From positions 1 to 59,400 of IMG/VR virus record IMGVR_UViG_3300032046_000028: 59,400 bases of DNA; one strand, given 5' to 3'. A model generated the notes under the pieces. It had not been told where the DNA came from. It searched no databases and worked only from the letters and a program-made list of their open reading frames with translations. A program made the translations under genes and the position numbers. This DNA is from a virus. Every line of letters starts with the position of its first letter. Positions within the stretch are counted from its first letter, which is position 1. Of the stretch, positions 29,332-36,644 are shown piece after piece.

Positions 29332-29802
29332 CTAAGATGTGGGTTGGCCGATAGAAGGATCAGGTTTAGGTGCAAACTCTTTCTTAATCATCGCGTCAAT
29401 AATCTTGCTCATGTCACCATTCTGACCGCGCAATAGTTTGTCAGCCTCTTCACTTACGGTCAAAACAAGCTTTTTTCCCGTTGGCATAGTCCTTTCAACG
29501 TCTAACTGTAACACTTCAATTTCGGCTGGAATATTGTGGGCCGTCACGTTTTTGGGAATGGCCAGCATCAGTTTAGTGATGTGGAGTCTGTAAAGCAGTA
29601 GTTTCCGCTGCATCATGGATGCGCTGGGCAAAAGTTGGCATTCAACCGCCACTTTTTCGCTGCCCTTAATGCCTAACACATCAATGATTCCTGTACCGTT
29701 GACTTGGGCTTTTAGTACTACGGTATAGCCTTGCTTTTCCAAATAGTCTTTAGCAAGCATCATCATTTGTTTGTGGACGTTGCCACCTTCCAAAGTTCTC
29801 AT
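29332..29802 (-). CDS. PD-(D/E)XK-like nuclease (156 aa)
   Basis: Start ATG 29802, in an ATGA overlap; an upstream ATG at 29835 lies in the preceding gene. An N-terminal helix (MMMLAKDYLEKQGYTVVLKA) is followed by GTGIIDVLGIKGSEKVAVECQL, a beta hairpin with Asp and then E-x-Q, the active-site layout of archaeal Holliday-resolvase-type and other PD-(D/E)XK nucleases, in which Lys can be Gln. Cleavage is therefore plausible, not certain. Confidence 0.6.
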   Translation of the reverse strand: MRTLEGGNVHKQMMMLAKDYLEKQGYTVVLKAQVNGTGIIDVLGIKGSEKVAVECQLLPSASMMQRKLLLYRLHITKLMLAIPKNVTAHNIPAEIEVLQLDVERTMPTGKKLVLTVSEEADKLLRGQNGDMSKIIDAMIKKEFAPKPDPSIGQPTS

Positions 29803-30179
29803 GTCTTTACCTTGCTGAACCACTTCAAAAACCATTGAATCACATCTTCTTGGTAGAGTTTATAGTCATAGTATGCACCGAATCCCTTGTTTGCCTGAAC
29901 ATAATATTTACCTACATTTGGATTAGGGAATTCTTTTCGGGCCTCAGCCAACATTTCAATAATGTCCGCACAAAATATCGTGGGATATTCCTGCAATTCT
30001 GATTTATCACAGTCAGGAAGGTCTTCTCGTATCCGTTTTTTGAATTTGCCCTCTGATGCTGTACTCATAATAGTCTCCAAAGGCATCTGCCTTTTGAATG
30101 GTTCAGGCGTAGGCGGTTCCGCACCCGCAGGTCTAGTTCTTATTGTTTTATCTCCAGCCTTGAATTTATCTTCATTCAT
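29799..30179 (-). CDS. hypothetical protein (126 aa)
   Basis: ATG 30179 lies 9 bases after GGAG. A Pro/Arg-rich disordered N-terminal 40 residues are followed by DLPDCDKSELQEYPTIFCAD and an aromatic C-terminal part (YYDYKLYQEDVIQWFLKWF). Coupled to the nuclease gene. No family recognised. Confidence 0.55.
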   Translation of the reverse strand: MNEDKFKAGDKTIRTRPAGAEPPTPEPFKRQMPLETIMSTASEGKFKKRIREDLPDCDKSELQEYPTIFCADIIEMLAEARKEFPNPNVGKYYVQANKGFGAYYDYKLYQEDVIQWFLKWFSKVKT

Positions 30180-30232
30180 ATAGACAGTCTCCAAAGTACA
30201 TATGCCTCACAGAAGTATTTATGTCCTTCCAC
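30176..30232 (-). CDS. possible 18-aa microprotein
   Basis: GTG 9 bases after GAGGG, TGA overlapping the next ATG. Peptide MEGHKYFCEAYVLWRLSI. It fills the only gap in this chain of genes. Evidence is limited to the signals. Confidence 0.3.
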   Translation of the reverse strand: MEGHKYFCEAYVLWRLSI

Positions 30233-30244
30233 AGTTTCAAACCC

Positions 30245-30541
30245 TCACGTAAACACTGGTTTCTTCCATTTACCATCAGCAAAATCAACCGCCGCTTTCT
30301 CAGTGCAAAACTCAGAATAAGATTGGCCTTCACCAAGAAACATGCAGCCCCGCGCAACACGACCCGCATGAACCCATTTGTCACCGCTTTTCATGATTAT
30401 TTCAGTGCCTTCCTTCATGTCAGGCATAACGTAAACTACATCAGCATGTTTAAACCAGTAATTACCCTTACGGCTATAACAGACGACAACATGAACCTGA
30501 CGCCAAACAATGCCGTCTTTCCATTCAATAAGAACTTTCAT
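30245..30541 (-). CDS. hypothetical beta-rich protein (98 aa)
   Basis: Starts MKVLIEWKDGIVWRQVHVVV, continues with ADVVYVMPDMKEGTEI and a helix SYSEFCTEKAAVDFADGKW. Probably a small SH3- or Tudor-like barrel. Its ATG overlaps the stop of the next upstream gene. Confidence 0.55.
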   Translation of the reverse strand: MKVLIEWKDGIVWRQVHVVVCYSRKGNYWFKHADVVYVMPDMKEGTEIIMKSGDKWVHAGRVARGCMFLGEGQSYSEFCTEKAAVDFADGKWKKPVFT

Positions 30542-31077
30542 GTTTCCACCGCATATTTGACGCTGAATTGTCCATGCTGATGCTCCGCAAACCCTAACTT
30601 ACACAAATGCCCCAAAGCATCACGGACCAAGGCAAATGATGCTTTCATGCCTTTCGCAAAAAGCCGTGTCCAAACAGTTTCCACGTTCAAGCCGCCGTTG
30701 CCCTCTTCTAATAGGCACTCAAGCAATTCACTTTCAAGCGGCAAACTTTCCCTAGCATACTTCCAAGCATAACGAATGACAAACTTGAAATCTTCCCGGT
30801 CAACTTTAGCTAAGAGGTCTTGCCAATTACCAGATGTGACTTGTGCTAGTACAGATTCAGCCAAAATAAAATGTTGAGGATCCTTAATGACTTGCCTAAG
30901 TTGTCTCCAGCCCCGTTTGCTAGCTAGGAAAGGCCGTTCTCCCAAAAGAACCGTGAAACATGCGTGACTGTCAGGCTCAGTTAAAACTCTAGCAAGGGCA
31001 GACTCTAACAATTCAGGACTTTCACCCTTATACTCGAACATTCGGGTCATGCTAGAATCTTTAATTTGTAGTTTCAT
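30538..31077 (-). CDS. hypothetical protein with C-terminal winged helix (179 aa)
   Basis: Start at ATG 31077 (MKLQIKDSSMTRMFEYKGES), overlapping the 50-aa gene; the ATG at 31140 would run through it. Residues 20-125 are helical. The last 55 (VETVWTRLFAKGMKASFALVR, then LCKLGFAEHQHGQFSVKYAV) form a helix-turn-helix with wing. Possibly a regulator. Confidence 0.55.
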   Translation of the reverse strand: MKLQIKDSSMTRMFEYKGESPELLESALARVLTEPDSHACFTVLLGERPFLASKRGWRQLRQVIKDPQHFILAESVLAQVTSGNWQDLLAKVDREDFKFVIRYAWKYARESLPLESELLECLLEEGNGGLNVETVWTRLFAKGMKASFALVRDALGHLCKLGFAEHQHGQFSVKYAVET

Positions 31078-31226
31078 ACGTTTCCCTTCAAAGGCAAGGT
31101 CTGAATCTTCTGGCCATTCTTCAATGTAAACTCGAACCAAACATAATCTTCACCCATGAAATTTACGCTGATCTCAACCGCTTCTTGCGGTCCGTCCTTG
31201 AACCATCCTTTTATCCAACATTTCAT
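31074..31226 (-). CDS. 50-aa microprotein
   Basis: GGAGG lies 9 bases before ATG 31226. Reads MKCWIKGWFKDGPQEAVEIS, then MGEDYVWFEFTLKNGQKIQT. Compact beta protein. TGA overlaps the next ATG. Confidence 0.6.
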   Translation of the reverse strand: MKCWIKGWFKDGPQEAVEISVNFMGEDYVWFEFTLKNGQKIQTLPLKGNV

Positions 31227-31557
31227 AGTTTTCAACCTCCCATTAACAAAGGGACATTAAGAAGTTTTGCAGGTGCACCGGCCCAACGTGTCAGCACACC
31301 TTAAACCGCATGTGCCAACCCTTCGAAGATAGCCTGTTTAATGCCTGAATCAAATGTTGGGCCAGAAACCTAACCGCCTTAGTTGTTCAGTTGAGAATGT
31401 TGCTTATGCCCAGAACAGTCCAGAAAAAGCACAGTCCGAAACCGTTGAAAACTGATGCTTCAAACGCTGAGTATAGCTTCAACTGTTGGCCAAACCAATG
31501 CAAAGATTCACGTTACATGAGAGCGCGGTTAACCTGTAAGCCCAGGTTGAACAAACT
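31227..31557. ncRNA. gene-free segment with long inverted repeats, candidate structured RNA
   Basis: 331 bases without a credible reading frame in a genome that is otherwise packed. GGCCCAAC (31280-31287) pairs with GTTGGGCC (31355-31362). AGTTTTGCAGGTGCA (31263-31277) is matched, with one bulge, by TGCACCTGCAAACT (31680-31693), enclosing about 430 bases. Which strand is transcribed cannot be told; the flanking genes are all on minus. It could be a large structured RNA or a DNA control element. Confidence 0.4.
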
Positions 31558-31701
31558 CTAATGCAAAGCAAACCTGACAGCTTTAGACCCAATGCAAGCT
31601 TTAGCAACACAAGCACAAGGTTGTTTCGTTAGCGGTTTCTCATATGCGACTGTTCCAGTATTACACAACACCCGCTTATTGCACCTGCAAACTCTACCCA
31701 T
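31558..31701 (-). CDS. 47-aa cysteine-rich microprotein
   Basis: Strong GAGGTGAAAT before ATG 31701. Reads MGRVCRCNKRVLCNTGTVAY, then EKPLTKQPCACVAKACIGSK. Three cysteine pairs (CxC...C, CxC...C) suggest a metal cluster or disulfide-tight fold. Part of the long inverted repeat lies inside its first codons. Confidence 0.6.
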   Translation of the reverse strand: MGRVCRCNKRVLCNTGTVAYEKPLTKQPCACVAKACIGSKAVRFALH

Positions 31702-31768
31702 ATTTCACCTCTTAATGCCCTATTCCCAAAAGGGAATGTCGTCTTAATTTTCAAAGACTCAAAGGGGC

Positions 31769-31945
31769 TTATTCCTGCATCATATTCTTGAGAGATTCGC
31801 CGCACCCTTGCTTATCAAGGTCAAGGGCCAACCTTTTAATGAAAAAGGCCGCCGTAATCGTCCGTTCTTCCTTGACAAGAACTAAGATTTGGCGCAACCT
31901 TTTCGAGAGGGGTTCTACATTCCAAAGTTTTTCTTTTCCATTCAT
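31769..31945 (-). CDS. 58-aa helical protein
   Basis: Reads MNGKEKLWNVEPLSKRLRQI, then LVLVKEERTITAAFFIKRLA. Helical, basic, ending CGESLKNMMQE. Between it and the 31701 gene are hairpins such as TTCCCAAAAGGGAA near 31723-31736. Confidence 0.55.
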   Translation of the reverse strand: MNGKEKLWNVEPLSKRLRQILVLVKEERTITAAFFIKRLALDLDKQGCGESLKNMMQE

Positions 31946-32009
31946 GTTTATTCAGCCCGACCCCACAATAAAAAGGGGTTTCGACCTTGCAGGGTCATCA
32001 TCAGGGGTT

Positions 32010-32276
32010 CTAAACTTTCTTTACCATCGTTGTCGTCTTCGCATACAATTCTCGAACTTCATAGCCTTCCAAGATTTTCTGGTCAACCTGACCTAAATCC
32101 ACACAAGCAACGCTAACAATCTTTGCAGATTTCTCTGAAATCTCATCTATGTCTAAGCTTTTACAATACGGACAAACGTGCAATTCTAAAGGCTCATTAG
32201 ACTCGATCGAAACGGTTGTCGTGTGAATCGCTGGATAAAGAAAAGTCTTTCCACACTTCAAACATTCAAACTTCAT
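32010..32276 (-). CDS. zinc-ribbon protein, short paralogue of the 15857 gene (88 aa)
   Basis: GGAGGTGACAGC precedes ATG 32276. MKFECLKCGKTFLYPA...LHVCPYCKSL forms a ribbon (CxxC, CxxC), followed by an acidic segment and GYEVRELYAK. It aligns along its whole length with the first half of the 15857-16342 product. Confidence 0.7.
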   Translation of the reverse strand: MKFECLKCGKTFLYPAIHTTTVSIESNEPLELHVCPYCKSLDIDEISEKSAKIVSVACVDLGQVDQKILEGYEVRELYAKTTTMVKKV

Positions 32277-32437
32277 GCTGTCACCTCCAACTCTTTCAAA
32301 GTAAATACTTGAGTATGATGATCATTGTCGCAGTCAACAAACACGAATATGCCGTTGGGCTGGCAGTAAACAAATTTGACAGTGCCAAACCAAACCGTGC
32401 CACAGCTCTTCCAGCTAACACGCGTTCCCTTCTGCAC
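32273..32437 (-). CDS. 54-aa beta-barrel-like microprotein
   Basis: GTG start 7 bases after GAGGTG; TGA overlaps the next ATG. Reads MQKGTRVSWKSCGTVWFGTV, then KFVYCQPNGIFVFVDCDNDH. The strand pattern with a GTV turn is like a small SH3/KOW barrel. Confidence 0.6.
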   Translation of the reverse strand: MQKGTRVSWKSCGTVWFGTVKFVYCQPNGIFVFVDCDNDHHTQVFTLKELEVTA

Positions 32438-32448
32438 ATCACTTCACC

Positions 32449-32559
32449 TCAATATGTTCCCACATGGCCACAAGCAAAACAGATAAACCGCTTGCCGCCC
32501 TTAGGCCCTCCATAGTTCATGTGGGCCTTACATTGTGGGCATACTTGTTGAGTCATCAT
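32449..32559 (-). CDS. 36-aa zinc-ribbon microprotein
   Basis: MMTQQVCPQCKAHMNYGGPK, then GGKRFICFACGHVGTY: two CxxC pairs form a complete minimal ribbon. First gene downstream of a clear TATA-containing promoter, with GGTG before the ATG. Confidence 0.65.
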   Translation of the reverse strand: MMTQQVCPQCKAHMNYGGPKGGKRFICFACGHVGTY

Positions 32560-32574
32560 GTCTTACACCTTTAC

Positions 32575-32612
32575 AAGTATGCATACACTTACCAAGTATA
32601 TAAGGCTTGTGG
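32575..32612 (-). promoter_or_regulatory. promoter of the second early block
   Basis: On the minus strand CCTTATATACTTGG (about 32592-32605) is a good archaeal TATA box roughly 38 bases before ATG 32559. Between them is a palindrome-like AGTATGCATACACTT region that could bind a repressor. Confidence 0.6.
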
Positions 32613-32798
32613 AAATAGATAACACTTACCAATATAACACAACATACACAAGTAACACACACCTAACAGAGTCACAACAAACCCGCAAAAACCCGCCAAC
32701 AAAAACTTTTTCCCTGGTGCCAATACAACAATAAAGAAACACACTATAGGCAATAACATAACATAGACCAATCCTTGGCCAACAAGCCCACACCTCAA
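32589..32798 (-). CDS. possible two-helix membrane protein, doubtful
   Basis: A 69-codon frame from TTG, with hydrophobic runs YVMLLPIVCFFIVVLA and LLAGFCGFVVTLLGVCYLCM around a PGKK turn. An internal ATG gives 56 residues. Against it: the region is extremely G/T-rich on this strand, which by itself creates such frames, and its end overlaps the TATA box of the next gene. Confidence 0.3.
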   Translation of the reverse strand: MRCGLVGQGLVYVMLLPIVCFFIVVLAPGKKFLLAGFCGFVVTLLGVCYLCMLCYIGKCYLFPQALYTW

Positions 32799-33029
32799 TA
32801 AGTCTACTCCGACCTCGAATCAACCAACAACACCACAAACAACAAAACACCCAAAATTATCCATCACAAACCAACACCCGTATACAAAAACGTATACCAA
32901 CAACCACAAAAGTCGTGGCAGCTCGTACACTAAGAGTCCATTATGGCTAGGCTGGTTAGGTGTGTGTGCGGTCAGGCGTATATTTGGTGTACGCAATATA
33001 TTTAAGCAGACAAAGGTATACGTACGGAC
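32640..33029. other. G-depleted control region, candidate origin
   Basis: Apart from the doubtful frame above, no gene. The plus strand from about 32640 to 32900 is nearly free of G (A+C-rich), a striking strand asymmetry. GTATAC repeats occur at about 32879-32898 (twice around AAAAAC) and near 33016. CAATATATTTAAG (about 32992-33004) is a TATA box for the 33030 gene. Such skew with repeats is common at replication origins. Confidence 0.4.
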
Positions 33030-33347
33030 ATGGACAGAGAAGCATTAATACGCTTGGCAACTGCGATTGATTGTGAAGGATCCGCGTTTATTGCGCATAC
33101 TGGCAAACGTTCTACGCCTAAAGTTGTAATTAGCCAGAAGAATAGAATGTGGTTGGAACGTTTCAGAGAGATGGTTGGATTTGGTTCAATCCAGCGTGCG
33201 GGCCAACATCATGATTGTTTCGACTTGGTTTGGCAGAGCTTCCAAGCGTTGGAAGTCGCATGTTTGACAGTAGACTATACTTGATTGAAGACTGAGAACC
33301 TGAAGAGAATAATTGAGTTCTATTCTGCGAAGGGCATTATCTATTAA
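33030..33347 (+). pseudogene. LAGLIDADG-type endonuclease with in-frame TGA
   Basis: Residues 6-18 (LIRLATAIDCEGS) are a single LAGLIDADG motif (LAGLIDGEGS form), followed by PKVVISQKNRMWLERFREMVG and FGSI, the standard fold. After VDYT a TGA (33282-33284) ends the frame at 84 residues. The same frame then continues LKTENLKRIIEFYSAKGIIY to a TAA at 33345, which is exactly the C-terminal helix such proteins need. The simplest reading is a nonsense mutation. Read-through cannot be excluded. Confidence 0.7.
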
Positions 33348-33637
33348 GAATCCGAGATATACGTGTACGTGTAGGCGTGTACGTATACTACTTACTACTA
33401 ACTACTACTACTATTCATAACATGAAAAGTATATCCTAAGCATATTATCGAGTGTCTTGCGATTAAGGGTATCAAGTGATAAGCCTTATCGTAAGTCTTA
33501 ACAGTTTGCTCCGAGGTCATAGCAGACAAGGTGCTCCGATAGGCATAGGTCTAAAGGTGCTACACGCCGTGTAGCAAACAAGGGCACGGTATAACTAATA
33601 TACACACTACACCATACCCTATTCACAGTGACCTAAC
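33348..33637. other. non-coding region with palindromes and simple repeats
   Basis: No gene. Contains GTACGTGTA-type repeats (33357-33389), a TAC/ACT triplet run (33388-33412), GATAAG-C-CTTATC (33478-33490), and the perfect palindrome GCTACACGCCGTGTAGC (33559-33575), with AAGGTGCT repeated at about 33528 and 33554. ATAACTAATATACAC near 33592-33606 may be a TATA box for the 33638 gene. Together with 32640-33029 it could be an origin or a regulator-binding area. Confidence 0.45.
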
Positions 33638-33847
33638 ATGAAAGAAACATTCACCATCATAGGCAAGCGCGGAATAAACATGACTACAATGCAAGGAGAC
33701 ACTGTCAAACAGTGCCCTCACATCAAGCATGGACGCAAGACAGCAGCCTCCGTTGTTGTAAGCCCTTCAACAGTAAAGGACCTATGCACGTCATGTTATA
33801 AGCACTATCAACGCATACATAATCATATACAATACAGCATACCCTAA
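33638..33847 (+). CDS. small zinc-binding protein (69 aa)
   Basis: Contains QCPHIKHGRKTAAS...DLCTSCYKHYQRIH, with CxxH...CxxC and a His-rich end. No good ribosome-binding site before the first ATG. The internal Met at residue 15 follows GGAATAAAC and may be the real start. Function unknown. Confidence 0.5.
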   Translation: MKETFTIIGKRGINMTTMQGDTVKQCPHIKHGRKTAASVVVSPSTVKDLCTSCYKHYQRIHNHIQYSIP

Positions 33848-33974
33848 AAACACAAGCCCTTAGAGACTCAAAACAGACCACCCTTAAAATTCTCAAAACC
33901 TTCACGATCCAAAACTTATCCCACGTAAAGGCGCTTACTTATGCTTAATAGTTTTTGGTGATTGGGGTTTAACT

Positions 33975-34157
33975 GTGGGTGAACGGAAGAATAATAAGGA
34001 CTTGTTTAGTGTGACCCGAAATCGGGACGTTCTTTATAGGGTATACCTTAAGGATGCACCGTTAGGTTCGTTGATTCTTGGGGGGTATTTCACTAAGAAG
34101 CGTTGGCATAGGTTTTGCGAGTTGGTTGGTAGGTTGGAACGGAGTGATTTAGAATGA
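33975..34157 (+). CDS. hypothetical protein opening the late block (60 aa)
   Basis: GTG start. Basic alpha/beta protein (RDVLYRVYLKDAPLGSLILG, then a helix HRFCELVGRLERSDL). GCTTAATAG near 33943 and GGTGATTGGGG before the start are its likely promoter and ribosome-binding site. The four bases ATGA join it to the next gene. Confidence 0.55.
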   Translation: MGERKNNKDLFSVTRNRDVLYRVYLKDAPLGSLILGGYFTKKRWHRFCELVGRLERSDLE

Positions 34158-34429
34158 GTTGTCCAATACCTGGCACAAAAGATGGTGTTCATCCAGATGG
34201 GTCATATTGCCCTTACTCTATAGCAGTTGTGGGTACGACTGATTTCATATCGGCATCGTTGGTGATGAGCGATTTTGTTTGTCCTGACTGTAATAGTCCA
34301 TGTAATATTCCTGATAATTATTGCTCGAATTGTGGTATACCTTTGAAGGATAAAGAATTGCTGAAGAATCCTCGTCATTATGATTCGCGTTATCTGCCGA
34401 AAGGACTTTCAAGGAGATTTAAGAAGTGA
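34154..34429 (+). CDS. zinc-ribbon protein (91 aa)
   Basis: CPIPGTKDGVHPDGSYCPYS at the N-terminus and FVCPDCNSPCNIPDNYCSNCGIPL (about 46-69) give a double-CxxC ribbon plus two further cysteines. Basic C-terminus. Its place before the terminase genes suggests a role in late control or packaging, as with other viral ribbons. Confidence 0.6.
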   Translation: MSCPIPGTKDGVHPDGSYCPYSIAVVGTTDFISASLVMSDFVCPDCNSPCNIPDNYCSNCGIPLKDKELLKNPRHYDSRYLPKGLSRRFKK

Positions 34430-34977
34430 GTGAACTGACGGTTGACGGTTCGGATGTTAAGGTAGTGGATGTTGAGAACGAACGGTTACGGGAACGTAGG
34501 TTGAAGCTTATTGAGGTTCACCGTAGAGGAATCGACATTTGTAAAGGTGTTGCTGCGCTTGCTAGTGAATATGGGGTTGCTGCTAGTAGTGTGCGGTGGG
34601 ATTGGGAGACTCGTGGGAAATGGTTGCCTAGGCTTGTTGACGTTAGCGATGTTGAACTTGCTAAAGCGTCATTGATAGATGAGTTTGACGCGGTTTTGCG
34701 GGAGTGCTGGGTCGGCGTTGAAGTGATGAAGAGTAAGGAGAGTTGGCATGGTTATAATGGGGCGGTGAAGAATTTGCGGGAGACGCTTGTGGCGCGGGGG
34801 GAATTCCTGCAGAGTCTTGGGGTTTTGCCGAAGGCTGCGTTGGAGTATAAGGTGGAGAGTCGTAAGGAAGAGGTGAAAGTTGGCGTTGACAGAAATGATT
34901 CAGAAGTCCTTTCCCAGGCAGCTCGTATCCTCGACAAAGCAGAGGGCAGCGCAAAACGATCTGACGTACTTCACTGA
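34426..34977 (+). CDS. terS: terminase small subunit (183 aa)
   Basis: GTG start in an overlap. An HTH region at 38-62 (ICKGVAALASEYGVAASSVR, then WDW) would recognise the packaging site. A central helical oligomerisation part (80-140) and an acidic, Lys/Glu-rich tail follow. It directly precedes, and overlaps by about 95 bases, the large subunit. The assignment rests on position, size and layout, since this family is poorly conserved. Confidence 0.65.
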   Translation: MSELTVDGSDVKVVDVENERLRERRLKLIEVHRRGIDICKGVAALASEYGVAASSVRWDWETRGKWLPRLVDVSDVELAKASLIDEFDAVLRECWVGVEVMKSKESWHGYNGAVKNLRETLVARGEFLQSLGVLPKAALEYKVESRKEEVKVGVDRNDSEVLSQAARILDKAEGSAKRSDVLH

Positions 34978-36268
34978 GTTTTTGGGGTACGTGAATGCGG
35001 GGTTCCAGAAAGAATGGTACGAGTTTCTCCAGTACAAGTTTTCACCGCTTAAAACTGGAGGGGCTGACGCTGTTCGGCGATTCCTGCTTTTGTGGCCTCG
35101 CGGACACGCTAAAACCGAATGCACCACCATCAACTATGTTACGTGGCTCGTCGGCAACTACCCAGACGTGCACGTTAACATCGTCACCAAAACCGCGAGC
35201 CTTGCCGAAAGCATCCTAGTAGCCATTATTACGCGGTTTGAGAATGATGAACGGTTTATTGACGTTTTTGGCGAGTTAAAACCGAAAAACCCGAAAAAGT
35301 GGACTGGCTACGAATTAATCGTTCAAAGAAAGGAAATTAGCAAGAATGCAACGATTAAAGCAACGGGATTAGGAGGACCAATTACAGGCGGGAGAAGTGA
35401 CCTTATAGTATGCGACGACATCATTGACGAAGAAAACGTCAGAACCCCCCTTCAGATTGATAGAGCTAGGTTATGGTTTAACAAGATTCTGTATCCTACC
35501 CTGTATCCTTGGGGCGGCATTCTTGTTGTTGGTACTCGCTGGAGTTACGCAGACCTTTACAATGACTTACTAGCAAATTGGCCGCATGATGTTAAACGTG
35601 CACAGAACGAATTAGGCGAACCGTTATGGCCAGAATACTGGACTAAAGAAAAACTTGAAGACCGCCGCAGACAGATTGGAACAATCATTTATAACTGCCA
35701 GTACATGAACGACCCAACAGGCATGGAAGGTGACCTACTTAAAAGCGAATGGTTGCACGAGTGGACTTCGGCACCGCCGTCGAATTGTCTTCGCTACGCA
35801 GGTGTTGATCCTGCACTCGGAGAAGGCGACATGCAAAGCGTAGCCACAATCGCCGTTGACAAACAAACGGGTCAAGCCTATTTGGAAGACGTTTATGCGG
35901 AACGCACAAGTTTTCCAGAGTTTTTGAAGAAGATTCAGCATTTGCACACGGTTCACGGTTACAGCAAAATCTTTGTTGAAGCAAACGCTTTCCAAAAAGT
36001 TTTGACGTACCTGCAGGAACTCAGCGGGTTACCTATGGTTACGTCGCAGACAATTAAAAATAAGGAAGAACGGTTCATTCCCATGAGTTCGCATTTTGAA
36101 GCAAAACGGATTCTAGTTAATCCCCTGTTAAATGAGTCGTCAGAGTTTTGGGTGGAATGGGTCCAGTTTCCACGCGGCCAGTATGATGACGCGTTGGATG
36201 CCGTAGAAATTGTGACTCGGGAAACAGTGGGTAAGCATCGTCAAGGGTTTGTGTTGGCGGGAAAATAA
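34880..36268 (+). CDS. terL: terminase large subunit
   Basis: About 462 residues. ATPase domain: adenine-side residues near 42, Walker A LLWPRGHAKT (about 69-78), Walker B DLIVCDDIIDEEN (about 175-187), coupling motif GTRWS. Nuclease domain: GVDPALGEGD (about 308) and DDALDAVE (about 441) hold the acidic metal ligands of the RNase H fold. It packages DNA through the portal and cuts it. The TTG at 34880 gives a long overlap with the small subunit; the later TTG or the ATG at 34895 are alternatives. The circular map suits headful packaging. Confidence 0.93.
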   Translation: MALTEMIQKSFPRQLVSSTKQRAAQNDLTYFTEFLGYVNAGFQKEWYEFLQYKFSPLKTGGADAVRRFLLLWPRGHAKTECTTINYVTWLVGNYPDVHVNIVTKTASLAESILVAIITRFENDERFIDVFGELKPKNPKKWTGYELIVQRKEISKNATIKATGLGGPITGGRSDLIVCDDIIDEENVRTPLQIDRARLWFNKILYPTLYPWGGILVVGTRWSYADLYNDLLANWPHDVKRAQNELGEPLWPEYWTKEKLEDRRRQIGTIIYNCQYMNDPTGMEGDLLKSEWLHEWTSAPPSNCLRYAGVDPALGEGDMQSVATIAVDKQTGQAYLEDVYAERTSFPEFLKKIQHLHTVHGYSKIFVEANAFQKVLTYLQELSGLPMVTSQTIKNKEERFIPMSSHFEAKRILVNPLLNESSEFWVEWVQFPRGQYDDALDAVEIVTRETVGKHRQGFVLAGK

Positions 36269-36379
36269 ATGAAGTTTGAAGAATATTACTGGTACTTCCA
36301 AGACAACTATCTAAAGCAACTACTCATGGCTACAACCATGAAAGGATGGGTTGGGTGGGTTTCAAAACCTATTGAATAG
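36269..36379 (+). CDS. 36-aa microprotein
   Basis: Follows the terminase stop with no gap. Reads MKFEEYYWYFQDNYLKQLLM, then ATTMKGWVGWVSKPIE. Very aromatic N-terminal helix. Lies where head-assembly accessory genes are often found. Confidence 0.45.
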   Translation: MKFEEYYWYFQDNYLKQLLMATTMKGWVGWVSKPIE

Positions 36380-36389
36380 GCGAATTGGA

Positions 36390-36644
36390 ATGAAGTTGTT
36401 CGGAAAAAACGAAGTTGACGTTTCAAAAGAAATGACTCTCAGAATGAAAGAAGCCACAAATGACAGTGCAGGACTTTCTAACCTACTGTGTCCTAGCTGT
36501 GCTCAACTGAAACTGCGAACCATAAGTGTTGAACGGGGCAAAGTTGGGTGGGAAACCAAATTTTTCTGTGACGCCTGCAAAACCGCTGGCGTCTTGAACC
36601 ATACGGGTTTTCATGTTGAACTTTTAAGGGCTGAAAAGAAATGA
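36390..36644 (+). CDS. zinc-ribbon protein next to the portal (84 aa)
   Basis: Start ATG 36390 (TTGG upstream); the TTG/ATG at 36351 lies in the previous gene. LLCPSCAQLKLRTISVE...FFCDACKTAGVL is a two-pair zinc ribbon (33-64). ATGA overlap with the portal gene. Role unknown. Confidence 0.55.
   Translation: MKLFGKNEVDVSKEMTLRMKEATNDSAGLSNLLCPSCAQLKLRTISVERGKVGWETKFFCDACKTAGVLNHTGFHVELLRAEKK

Noticed and set aside
32626-32850. 74-codon Cys/Trp/Val-rich minus frame
   Set aside because: Produced by the extreme G/T bias of this strand; no start signals.
33282-33284. Selenocysteine or pyrrolysine-like recoding at the TGA
   Set aside because: TGA is the normal stop of most genes here, and no downstream recoding element is evident; a nonsense mutation is simpler.
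33388-33412. Possible CRISPR-like or iteron array
   Set aside because: It is only a short TAC/ACT triplet run without spacers of regular length.
34661-34954. 97-codon minus frame inside the small terminase gene
   Set aside because: Pro/Ser-rich shadow of the plus-strand gene with no independent signals.
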